Source: an uncultured Bacteroidales bacterium
GTDB taxonomy: Bacteria; Bacteroidota; Bacteroidia; Bacteroidales; Marinilabiliaceae
Assembly: GCA_945607565.1 (NCBI GenBank)
Contig: CALYZD010000016.1
Coordinates: 1 to 34,556, forward strand
DNA length: 34,556 nt
Direction of reading: 5' to 3'
A program made the translations under genes and the position numbers. Position 1 is the first letter of the stretch, and every line of letters starts with the position of its first letter. This document shows, one piece after another, positions 26,765-34,556 of the stretch. The notes under the pieces were generated by a model. It worked only from the letters and a program-made list of their open reading frames with translations. It did not search any database and had not been told where the DNA came from.

Positions 26765-28687
26765 ATGAAGCCAATTTTTAGGTTGATCCTCGTCGCAGCC
26801 TTAGCCATGCCGTTTGCCGACGCCACGTCTCAGATCAAGCTGAGAGGGAAATATGCACAGGAATACAATAAAGCTTATCACGCAGCTTTGGGAACCGATT
26901 ATTCCAGCGCAATCCCCATTTTCCGCAAGCTCTACGCGCAGTATCCCAACAACATTGACATAGCTTTCAATCTCGGTGTCAGCTACTTGAATGCGAGCGG
27001 CAATCCGGATTCCACCATGTATTTTCTCAACCGTGCCCTTGAGTTGGACACCGACACGGCCTATACGCCCGAGCGGATTGAGCTCTTCATGGCACTGGCG
27101 CGCGCCCATCAGCTGAAGTACGACTACGACGGCGCTAACGCGCTCTACGACTTGGTGGAGCCCCATGCCGACAGCGAGGTCAGGGCCTCCATAGCCCGCG
27201 AGCGCGAGATATGCCGCACGGCTGTGAATCTGATGCAACATCCTGTGGTTCATGGCATCACGCCGCTCACGTCGCTCAATTCGAAGTACAACGACTATCG
27301 GCCGCTCATCTCTGCCGACGCAAGCAAGCTCATCTTCACGTCGCGCCGCCCGACGGGTGCCGATCAGAGGCCGTATTTTGCCGACGGCCAGTTCGAGGAG
27401 CGGATATACGAATCGACATTCGACGGCGAGCAATGGTCAAAGCCCAAGCGCATATCCGGCCTCTACGAAGGCGATGGGCAGGAAACGGCCACGTGTCTGT
27501 CGGTCGCGTCCAACGAGATATACATGCAGCGCGCCGGCGACATCTATTTTTCGCAGCTCGACAGCGTGTCGGAATGGAAGCCGGCCGTGCGCCTGCCCGA
27601 GCCCATCAATTCCGACTACGACGACGTGTCGCCCTATGTCAATGCCGACAACACGGAGCTCTATTTCGCGTCCAACCGCCCGGGCGGCTATGGCGGCTAC
27701 GACATCTACCGCAGCTACCGTCTGCCCAACGGCCAGTGGGCCCAGCCGCGCAACCTTGGCAGTGCCGTCAACACGGCCGCCGACGAGTTGTCGCCCGTCA
27801 TCCACCCGTCGGGGCGGCTGCTTTATTTCTGCTCCGAGGGCCACAACACGATGGGCGGCTTCGACATTTTCTACTCCAATCAGGAGACCGACAGCACCTA
27901 TCAGACAGTCAGTAACATAGGCTACCCAATCAACACGCCCGACGACGACCTCTACTTCATGCCGACGGCTTTGCAGAACGTGGGTTACTACGCCAGCTTT
28001 GAGTGGAAGGGCGAGAGCAACTCCAGCTTCAACCTCTATAAGGTCGACTACGAAGACCAGGAGCTGGCGACGCTTGTGGTCATGAAGGGAACGGTGCGCG
28101 CAGCGAATCTGCAGGACGTGCGCCTGACGGTCTACACGGCTGACGGTGAGGTGTATGGACGCTATCGGGTCAACGAGTACACGGGTCAGTTCGTGCTGAT
28201 ACTGAACGCCGGCTTCAAATACGACATCATCTGCAAAAGCCGGAATGCAAAGAAAACGCTTCATCTCGAGGCACTCAGCTCCGACGCGTATTCGAAAAGC
28301 AGCAATGTGGTCATGCTCGACGACATTGTGCTCGACGAAGTCGCGCAGGCCGAGCCGGCTGTGACCGACTATATCGTGCCCACAATCAGTCGCGGTGCCA
28401 ACGGCCTGTTGCTGCCGCCGTCGAGCGTCGAAATGCCCTACACGGTGCAGGTCATGTCGCTCCGCAAGCGCCTGAGCCCGAACGCAAACATCGGTCTCGA
28501 CCGCTCGAATCTGTTTGAATATGAGTACAAAGACGGCTGGTTCGTCTACTCCTACGGTTCGTTCGAGACCAAGTCGGAGGCCGACAAGGTCCGCCGCGAC
28601 ATTGTCAGCGAAACCTACATGCGCGACTCGTTCGTCCGCAACGTGCATCAGTACAGCAAGTACATCAAAACCACCACCGACAAATGA
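26765..28687 (+). CDS. PorE-like periplasmic TPR / PD40 propeller protein with SPOR-like tail
   Basis: A 640-residue exported protein (signal peptide about 1-22, no lipobox cysteine). Domain order: TPR-type helices (about 30-155, IPIFRKLYAQYPNNIDIAFNLGVSYL); a WD40-like PD40 beta-propeller (about 175-420) with blades reading YNDYRPLISADASKLIFTSRR, DDVSPYVNADNTELYFASNRPGGYGGYDIYRS and DELSPVIHPSGRLLYFCSEG; a carboxypeptidase-regulatory-like domain (about 430-520); and a C-terminal segment (about 562-636, PYTVQVMSLRKRL to WFVYSYGSFETKSEADKVRRD) resembling a SPOR peptidoglycan-binding domain. The first three match PorE of the type IX secretion system; PorE ends instead in an OmpA-like domain and is a lipoprotein. 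Peptidoglycan tethering is inferred. The stop overlaps the next gene's start by 4 nt. Confidence 0.83.
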   Translation: MKPIFRLILVAALAMPFADATSQIKLRGKYAQEYNKAYHAALGTDYSSAIPIFRKLYAQYPNNIDIAFNLGVSYLNASGNPDSTMYFLNRALELDTDTAYTPERIELFMALARAHQLKYDYDGANALYDLVEPHADSEVRASIAREREICRTAVNLMQHPVVHGITPLTSLNSKYNDYRPLISADASKLIFTSRRPTGADQRPYFADGQFEERIYESTFDGEQWSKPKRISGLYEGDGQETATCLSVASNEIYMQRAGDIYFSQLDSVSEWKPAVRLPEPINSDYDDVSPYVNADNTELYFASNRPGGYGGYDIYRSYRLPNGQWAQPRNLGSAVNTAADELSPVIHPSGRLLYFCSEGHNTMGGFDIFYSNQETDSTYQTVSNIGYPINTPDDDLYFMPTALQNVGYYASFEWKGESNSSFNLYKVDYEDQELATLVVMKGTVRAANLQDVRLTVYTADGEVYGRYRVNEYTGQFVLILNAGFKYDIICKSRNAKKTLHLEALSSDAYSKSSNVVMLDDIVLDEVAQAEPAVTDYIVPTISRGANGLLLPPSSVEMPYTVQVMSLRKRLSPNANIGLDRSNLFEYEYKDGWFVYSYGSFETKSEADKVRRDIVSETYMRDSFVRNVHQYSKYIKTTTDK

Positions 28688-29202
28688 TGCGTGGCCGGAC
28701 TGTGGCCCTCAGGGCGCTGGAGCCGTCGGATGCCGAACTGATGTATGCGTGGGAGAACGACATGGAACTGTGGGTGTGCGGCAACACGCTGAAACCCTTT
28801 TCGTTGCACGACATCAGGTGCTACATCGAAAGCTATTCGGAGCTCGACATCTACCAGTCGCGGCAGTTGCGGCTGATGGTGGTCCGGGCCGACGACGGCA
28901 CTCCGGTTGGCATGATAGACTTCTTCGATTTTGACCCGTTTCACAGGCGCGGCGGCATCGGGATAATGATTCACAGGCCGTTTCGCGAGCAGGGCTATGC
29001 AGCCGAGGCGTTGGGGCTTTTCGTCGCCTACATGGTCGACTTCCTTGGGCTCAAGTCGCTCTATGCCACTGTGGCGGTCGACAACGAGCCGAGCATCCGC
29101 CTCTTCGAAGGCGCCGGCTTTGCCTGCACGGGTGTCCGCAAGAGCTGGCTGCGCTGCGGCGACGAGTTCAAAGACGAGCTGTTTCTGCAGTATGTGGTCT
29201 GA
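28684..29202 (+). CDS. GNAT family N-acetyltransferase (RimJ/RimL type)
   Basis: A 172-residue protein spanning one GNAT domain. Landmarks are VALRALEPSDAELMYAWEND at the N-terminus, the acetyl-CoA-binding motif A region GGIGIMIHRPFREQGYAAEA near 98-117, and AVDNEPSIRLFEGAGF near 138-153 (motif B). Closest in style to RimJ/RimL or SpeG-type enzymes that acetylate protein N-termini or polyamines; the substrate is unknown. Its ATG overlaps the stop of the PorE-like gene (ATGA), so the two are translationally coupled; a second ATG at 28687 is an equal candidate. It converges on guaA with a shared hairpin between them. Confidence 0.88.
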   Translation: MMRGRTVALRALEPSDAELMYAWENDMELWVCGNTLKPFSLHDIRCYIESYSELDIYQSRQLRLMVVRADDGTPVGMIDFFDFDPFHRRGGIGIMIHRPFREQGYAAEALGLFVAYMVDFLGLKSLYATVAVDNEPSIRLFEGAGFACTGVRKSWLRCGDEFKDELFLQYVV

Positions 29203-29275
29203 CTGCGGGCGTTCAATCGGCCATTAAATCCGCATCAGTCATCACGCACGCGCGTGCCGATATTTCTACAAAGCG

Positions 29276-29307
29276 AAAGCCACGGTCTGGATTCAGGCCG
29301 TGGCTTT
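29276..29307. terminator. Bidirectional terminator between the acetyltransferase gene and guaA
   Basis: Perfect 10-bp stem AAAGCCACGG / CCGTGGCTTT (29276-29285 and 29298-29307) with a 12-nt loop. It lies between convergent genes, 73 nt after the + strand stop and 28 nt after the guaA stop. Short T-rich stretches follow on both strands. Confidence 0.8.
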
Positions 29308-29335
29308 GCGCATTTATGCCGGGTGGCTCGGGAGC

Positions 29336-30868
29336 TTATTCCCATTCGATGGTTGCCGGTGGCTTGGAGCTGATGTCGTAGACCACGCGGTTGACTCCGC
29401 GCACTTTGTTTATAATCTCGTTGCTGACCTTGGCCAGGAAGTCGTAGGGCAGATGCACCCAGTCGGCCGTCATGCCGTCGGTCGACTGCACGGCGCGCAG
29501 GGCTACGGCGTTTTCGTAGGTCCGTTCGTCGCCCATCACGCCCACCGACTGAACGGGCAGCAGCATGACGCCGGCCTGCCATACTTTGTCGTAGAGCCCT
29601 GCCTCGCGCAGGTTGCTGATGAAGATGTCGTCGGCCTCCTGCAGCACGCGCACCTTTTCGGGCGTCACGTCGCCGAGGATGCGGATGCCGAGCCCCGGGC
29701 CTGGGAACGGGTGTCGGCCAAGCAGTTCGGGGTTGATGCCCAAGGCTTTGCCCACGCGGCGCACTTCGTCTTTGAACAGCAGGCGGAGCGGCTCCACCAG
29801 CTTGAGGTTCATCTTTTCGGGCAGGCCGCCGACGTTGTGGTGCGACTTGATGGTGGCCGACGGGCCGTTGACCGACATCGATTCGATGACGTCGGGGTAG
29901 ATGGTGCCCTGGCCGAGCCAGCGTGCGTCGGTTATTTTCTGCGCTTCGGCGTCGAACACGTCGATGAATCCGCTGCCAATTATCTTGCGTTTGCGTTCCG
30001 GCTCTTTCACTCCGGCAAGGTCTTTCATGAACTTGTCGGTGGCGTCGACGCCGATCACGTTGAGGCCCATGCCTTTGTATTGCTCCAGCACGCTGGCGAA
30101 CTCGTTCTTGCGCAGCAGTCCGTTGTTCACGAAGATGCAAGTCAGGTTGCTGCCGATGGCGCGGCTCAGCAGCACGGCGGCCACGGTCGAGTCCACGCCG
30201 CCCGAGAGGCCGAGGATGACGCGGTCGTTCCCGATTCTGGCTTTGAGCTCGGCCACGGTGGTCTCCACGAACGAGTCGGGCGTCCAGTCCTGATGGCAGT
30301 TGCAGATGCCCACCACAAAGTTTTTGAGAATGGTGGAGCCTTCGGTCGAGTGGAAGACTTCGGGGTGGAACTGTATGCCGTAGGTCTCTTCGCCGTCGAT
30401 TCTGAAGGCGGCGTTGCGGACGCTGTCGGTCGAGGCCAGGAGCGTGTAGCCTTCGGGCAGCTGCGTGATGGTGTCGCCGTGCGACATCCAGACCTGTGTC
30501 GATGCCGAGACGCCGGCAAAGAGCGGCGACGCCTTGTCGCCCACGGTCAGCATGGCGCGGCCGTATTCGCGTGTGTCAGAGGGTTCTACCTTGCCTCCGC
30601 CCGAGTGCACAAGGTATTGCGCACCGTAGCAGATGCCCAGCATCGGCAGCACGCCTTTAAGGCCGCCGAGGTCGGGAATGAGCGCGTTTTTCTGGTGCAC
30701 CGAGTAGGGGCTGCCCGATAGGACTATGCCTTTGACGCTGTCGTCGATAGCCGGATAATGATTGTAGGGGTGGATTTCGCAATAGACGTTGAGCTCGCGT
30801 ATGCGGCGGCCAATCAGTTGGGTGTATTGCGAACCAAAATCGAGGATAAGAATCTTTTCCTGCATCAA
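29336..30868 (-). CDS. guaA: GMP synthase (glutamine-hydrolysing)
   Basis: Converts XMP to GMP using glutamine and ATP, the step after guaB. The 510-residue protein has both expected halves. The class I glutamine amidotransferase (about 5-190) has nucleophile C80 in LGICYGAQ and H168/E170 in FHPE. The ATP pyrophosphatase domain has the P-loop SGGVDST at 222-228. The C-terminal dimerisation domain ends [15 protein letters not shown], the canonical GMP synthase terminus. A second ATG directly follows the first; either may start translation. A -7-like TATCTTTA lies 30 nt upstream. It is complete, on the same strand as guaB but not in an operon with it. Confidence 0.98.
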   Translation of the reverse strand: MMQEKILILDFGSQYTQLIGRRIRELNVYCEIHPYNHYPAIDDSVKGIVLSGSPYSVHQKNALIPDLGGLKGVLPMLGICYGAQYLVHSGGGKVEPSDTREYGRAMLTVGDKASPLFAGVSASTQVWMSHGDTITQLPEGYTLLASTDSVRNAAFRIDGEETYGIQFHPEVFHSTEGSTILKNFVVGICNCHQDWTPDSFVETTVAELKARIGNDRVILGLSGGVDSTVAAVLLSRAIGSNLTCIFVNNGLLRKNEFASVLEQYKGMGLNVIGVDATDKFMKDLAGVKEPERKRKIIGSGFIDVFDAEAQKITDARWLGQGTIYPDVIESMSVNGPSATIKSHHNVGGLPEKMNLKLVEPLRLLFKDEVRRVGKALGINPELLGRHPFPGPGLGIRILGDVTPEKVRVLQEADDIFISNLREAGLYDKVWQAGVMLLPVQSVGVMGDERTYENAVALRAVQSTDGMTADWVHLPYDFLAKVSNEIINKVRGVNRVVYDISSKPPATIEWE

Positions 30869-30897
30869 TTTACGGTTGAATTGTTAATTAATGCCCG

Positions 30898-30905
30898 TAA
30901 AGATA
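30898..30905 (-). promoter_or_regulatory. guaA -7-like promoter element
   Basis: TATCTTTA on the - strand, one base from TAnnTTTG, 29 nt upstream of the guaA start in the 98-bp gap after rnz. The -33 match is poor. Confidence 0.4.
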
Positions 30906-30966
30906 GTCATTTTATGCTTTCCAATCTTATGACCGATGGCTTGTCTTGGTCTGTTTTTTTCATTTG

Positions 30967-31881
30967 TCAGCCGATGCTGATGCGCATTCCGTCGGCCACG
31001 GCAATGGTGTCGGCAAACACGCTGCGTGCCTCGTCGCGCAGCAGGTCGGTGTCGTGGTATCGGCTCGAATAGTGGCCGATGAGCAGCCGTCGGACTCCGG
31101 CGTCGCGGGCCACGGTGGCTGCCTGGCGTGCGGTGGAGTGCATGGTGGCTTTGGCCAGTGCGGCCTGGTCGTCGGCAAAGGTGGCTTCGTGGTAGAGCGT
31201 GTCGACGCCTCGCAGCCGTCCGGCAAGGTCGGGCATGTATTGTGTGTCGGAGCAGTAGGCGTAGCTTGCCGGCTCGGGAGCTTCGGTCAGCAGCAGGCTG
31301 CGGTCCACGGTGTTGCCCTCGCTGTCTTTGTATTCGCATCCTTCGAGGATGCGGGCTATGTCGCTGATGCCAAGGCCGTAGCGTGCTATGGCGTCTTTGC
31401 GCATGTTGGGGCGGCGTCGGCTTTCGCGAAAGACGAAGCCGCACGTAGGCAGGCGGTGCTTGAGCGCGATGCTTTCGACGCTCAGGGCTTTGTCGGAGTA
31501 GATGACGTGCGTGCCGTCGGTCTGCAGCGGGCGGAAGACCACTTCGTAGGTCAGGCGGTCGCAGAAGAAGTCGAGGTGCGGGCGCATCAGCTCTTCGAGC
31601 TTCGGGTGCGCGAATATTTCGAGCCGTGCCTTGCGGTTGAGCAGCGACATGGTCGATATCAGCCCAAGCAGGCCGAAGACGTGGTCGCCGTGCAGGTGCG
31701 ATATGAAGACGTGCGATATGCGCATGAAGTTCACCTTCATCCGCCGCAGCATGAATTGCGTCCCTTCGCCGCAGTCAATCAAAAAAGTCCGCCCGGATAG
31801 CGTGACTATCTGGGCGGACGGGTGTCTTTCTGACGTGGGAAGCGCAGAATTGCAACCAAGTATGCTCACTTCGATCGACAT
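30967..31881 (-). CDS. rnz: Ribonuclease Z (tRNA 3' processing)
   Basis: A 304-residue metallo-beta-lactamase-fold nuclease that trims tRNA precursors at the 3' end. The zinc-binding motif SHLHGDH is at 61-67 (H62, H64, D66, H67), preceded by FLIDCGEGTQFML. Further ligands are expected at YCSDTQYMP near 219-227 and the GHYSSRY segment near 273-279. An acidic/basic insert between them corresponds to the tRNA-binding arm region. Length fits the short form RNase Z/ElaC. It is the last gene of the rpsA-STAS-rnz unit, 10 nt after the STAS gene. Confidence 0.95.
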   Translation of the reverse strand: MSIEVSILGCNSALPTSERHPSAQIVTLSGRTFLIDCGEGTQFMLRRMKVNFMRISHVFISHLHGDHVFGLLGLISTMSLLNRKARLEIFAHPKLEELMRPHLDFFCDRLTYEVVFRPLQTDGTHVIYSDKALSVESIALKHRLPTCGFVFRESRRRPNMRKDAIARYGLGISDIARILEGCEYKDSEGNTVDRSLLLTEAPEPASYAYCSDTQYMPDLAGRLRGVDTLYHEATFADDQAALAKATMHSTARQAATVARDAGVRRLLIGHYSSRYHDTDLLRDEARSVFADTIAVADGMRISIG

Positions 31882-31891
31882 GCGGACGATG

Positions 31892-32245
31892 TCAGTTCTG
31901 CTGAGACAACTTCTGTTCCATCAATTCTTTTGCTTCGGCTGCATTGGCTGCGATGTCGATAGGCGGGTTGAAACTCGAAACGGTCACTATTCGTTCCACG
32001 TTCGGTTGCAGGCCGGCAAGAATCAATAAGCCGTTGCGGCACAATCGATTCGCTACAAGGATTGCACTGATACCGGCCGAGTCGCAATAGCTGCACTGCG
32101 TCAGGTCGATTATCATGTTTCTGACCGCCTTGCCCGACAGGAGCACCAGTTCCGATTTCAACCTCGATGCGCTCTGCATGTCGAGTCGGTCGGTGGTGGC
32201 TTCTATCAGAGTGTAGCTGTCGTGTTCTTCAATCTTGAAACTCAT
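31892..32245 (-). CDS. STAS domain protein (anti-sigma factor antagonist type)
   Basis: A 117-residue cytoplasmic protein that is one STAS domain, as in SpoIIAA/RsbV. The key phosphorylation site motif is CDSAGISAIL, with S56 the likely acceptor serine. The flanking strands IIDLTQCSY and LLILAGLQPNVERIVTVS fit the fold. Such proteins normally release a sigma factor by binding its anti-sigma factor. No anti-sigma kinase or phosphatase gene is nearby, so partners are unknown. It sits between rpsA (17 nt upstream) and rnz (10 nt downstream), which suggests growth-linked expression. Confidence 0.92.
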   Translation of the reverse strand: MSFKIEEHDSYTLIEATTDRLDMQSASRLKSELVLLSGKAVRNMIIDLTQCSYCDSAGISAILVANRLCRNGLLILAGLQPNVERIVTVSSFNPPIDIAANAAEAKELMEQKLSQQN

Positions 32246-32262
32246 CTTTACGTCGGATAAAT

Positions 32263-34050
<1,788 letters not shown>

Positions 34051-34107
34051 TTGTAATTTGTTGTGTTTTAATTAGTCGTTAGACATTATGTTGTTCTAAA
34101 ACGGCCA

Positions 34108-34115
34108 CAAAGATA
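34108..34115 (-). promoter_or_regulatory. rpsA -7 promoter element
   Basis: TATCTTTG on the - strand, an exact TAnnTTTG match, giving a predicted leader of about 50 nt before the rpsA ATG at 34050. The -33 region is not a good match at 19-nt spacing. Confidence 0.6.
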
Positions 34116-34176
34116 GCGTTTTATCCGTAGCCTGCCGACTTTTGCATGTTGCTTGTTTGTTAATAAATGTTACGAA

Positions 34177-34238
34177 AGGAGCGTCGTCCCCGCCGCTTGA
34201 ACGCAATTATAGGAGAAGCGGCATCCTCGCCGCTTGAA
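34177..34238. repeat. Imperfect 25-bp direct repeat, 37-bp period
   Basis: 34177-34201 and 34214-34238 match at 21 of 25 positions and share the end CGCCGCTTGAA. The second copy contains a 6-bp hairpin AGCGGC / GCCGCT. It lies upstream of the rpsA promoter. Resembles a dispersed intergenic repeat fragment, but only this locus is visible. Confidence 0.6.
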
Positions 34239-34303
34239 TAAAAAATCGTCCCCACCAACCCCAAACATAGTCCTCCATACCTTTATTATATATCACTGCG
34301 ACG

Positions 34304-34358
34304 CTTCGGTGTGTCTTCGGTGTGCCTTCGGTGACGCTTCGACGAGCCTTCCGTCCCG
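34304..34358. repeat. Degenerate 11-bp tandem repeat (about five units)
   Basis: Units start at 34304, 34315, 34326, 34337 and 34348, each beginning CTTCGG, CTTCGA or CTTCCG. The first two differ by one base (CTTCGGTGTGT, CTTCGGTGTGC), and later units decay. No credible gene covers this region. Confidence 0.65.
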
Positions 34359-34473
34359 AATGTGGCCCGGTCAGTCGTGTCTGCGGTGTGGCGATGTCGG
34401 ACAATTGTACAAAAATAAGGGTACGTATTACCTTTTTTGAATCTATACACATTTTAGCATTTATAAACACAGT

Positions 34474-34481
34474 TATATTTG
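34474..34481 (+). promoter_or_regulatory. Rightward -7 element for a gene beyond the window edge
   Basis: TATATTTG is an exact TAnnTTTG match. TTTT at 34452-34455, 18 nt upstream, is a weak -33. The downstream sequence to 34556 has no start codon in a useful context and probably forms the leader of a gene off the right edge. The remainder of 34116-34556 contains no gene I can support. Confidence 0.5.
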
Positions 34482-34556
34482 CTTGTCTGTCGGTGAACGC
34501 AGGCGGCAGTTTGCGGCGCGGCGGACGCAATCATCCTAATTAACCAAAAATACAAA

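Noticed and set aside
34207-34530. 107-codon open frame on the - strand upstream of rpsA
   Set aside because: It runs through tandem repeats and a hairpin repeat, has no domain or signal, and its codons do not resemble the host genes. Treated as non-coding.

Overview
The window looks like chromosomal DNA from a Bacteroidota gut commensal of the order Bacteroidales. Supporting signs are Bacteroidota-type promoters (a -7 element TAnnTTTG, in one case with a TTG-type -33 element 19 nt upstream), carbohydrate-utilisation enzymes with secretion signals, and families typical of the group: DUF4294, Bacteroidota DUF2795, META lipoproteins, a PorE-like TPR/PD40 protein, and an rpsA-STAS-rnz cluster. 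The backbone is GC-rich with strong use of GCC/GAC/CGC codons. Muribaculaceae or a relative is my best guess, but genus cannot be fixed from this sequence alone.

Layout. (1) 33-7248: four + strand genes of a polysaccharide utilisation locus: GH105 unsaturated glycuronyl hydrolase, DUF2264 protein, GH2 beta-galactosidase and GH51 arabinofuranosidase. Together they would trim galactose, arabinose and uronic acid from pectin side chains or arabinogalactan. No SusC/SusD, lyase or regulator is in the window, so the locus probably continues to the left. (2) 7444-7665: a small DUF2795 gene with its own promoter and terminator. (3) 7952-17060: an AT-rich island of five overlapping + strand genes: a C5-cytosine DNA methyltransferase, a MORC/MutL-like GHKL ATPase, a Z1-type superfamily II helicase, a DUF4420 PD-(D/E)XK nuclease and an AIPR protein. 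It is bounded by a perfect 140-bp direct repeat of the 3' end of guaB plus its terminator. No integrase or transposase is present. (4) 17143-18624: intact guaB on the - strand. (5) 18716-24394: LuxR-type regulator and hemerythrin/RIC-like protein (overlapping), META lipoprotein, DUF4294 protein, NhaC-type antiporter, a tiny Ala/Ser/Asp-repeat lipoprotein, and a class 3 lipase. (6) 24506-29202: a two-domain GNAT-like protein, a YitT family membrane protein, a PorE-like TPR/PD40 protein and a RimJ-type acetyltransferase. (7) 29336-34050, - strand: guaA, then rnz, a STAS protein and rpsA (transcribed rpsA-STAS-rnz). The last 500 bp hold the rpsA promoter, short repeats and a rightward promoter for a gene beyond the edge.

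The most interesting part is the island. The gene set matches a class of restriction-modification-like systems predicted computationally from MORC-type ATPases (Iyer, Abhiman and Aravind). The architecture is therefore not wholly new, but I know of little experimental work on it. Removing one copy of the repeat plus the island (9,249 bp) would leave an uninterrupted guaB facing the DUF2795 gene, so the pre-insertion state can be read directly from the sequence.
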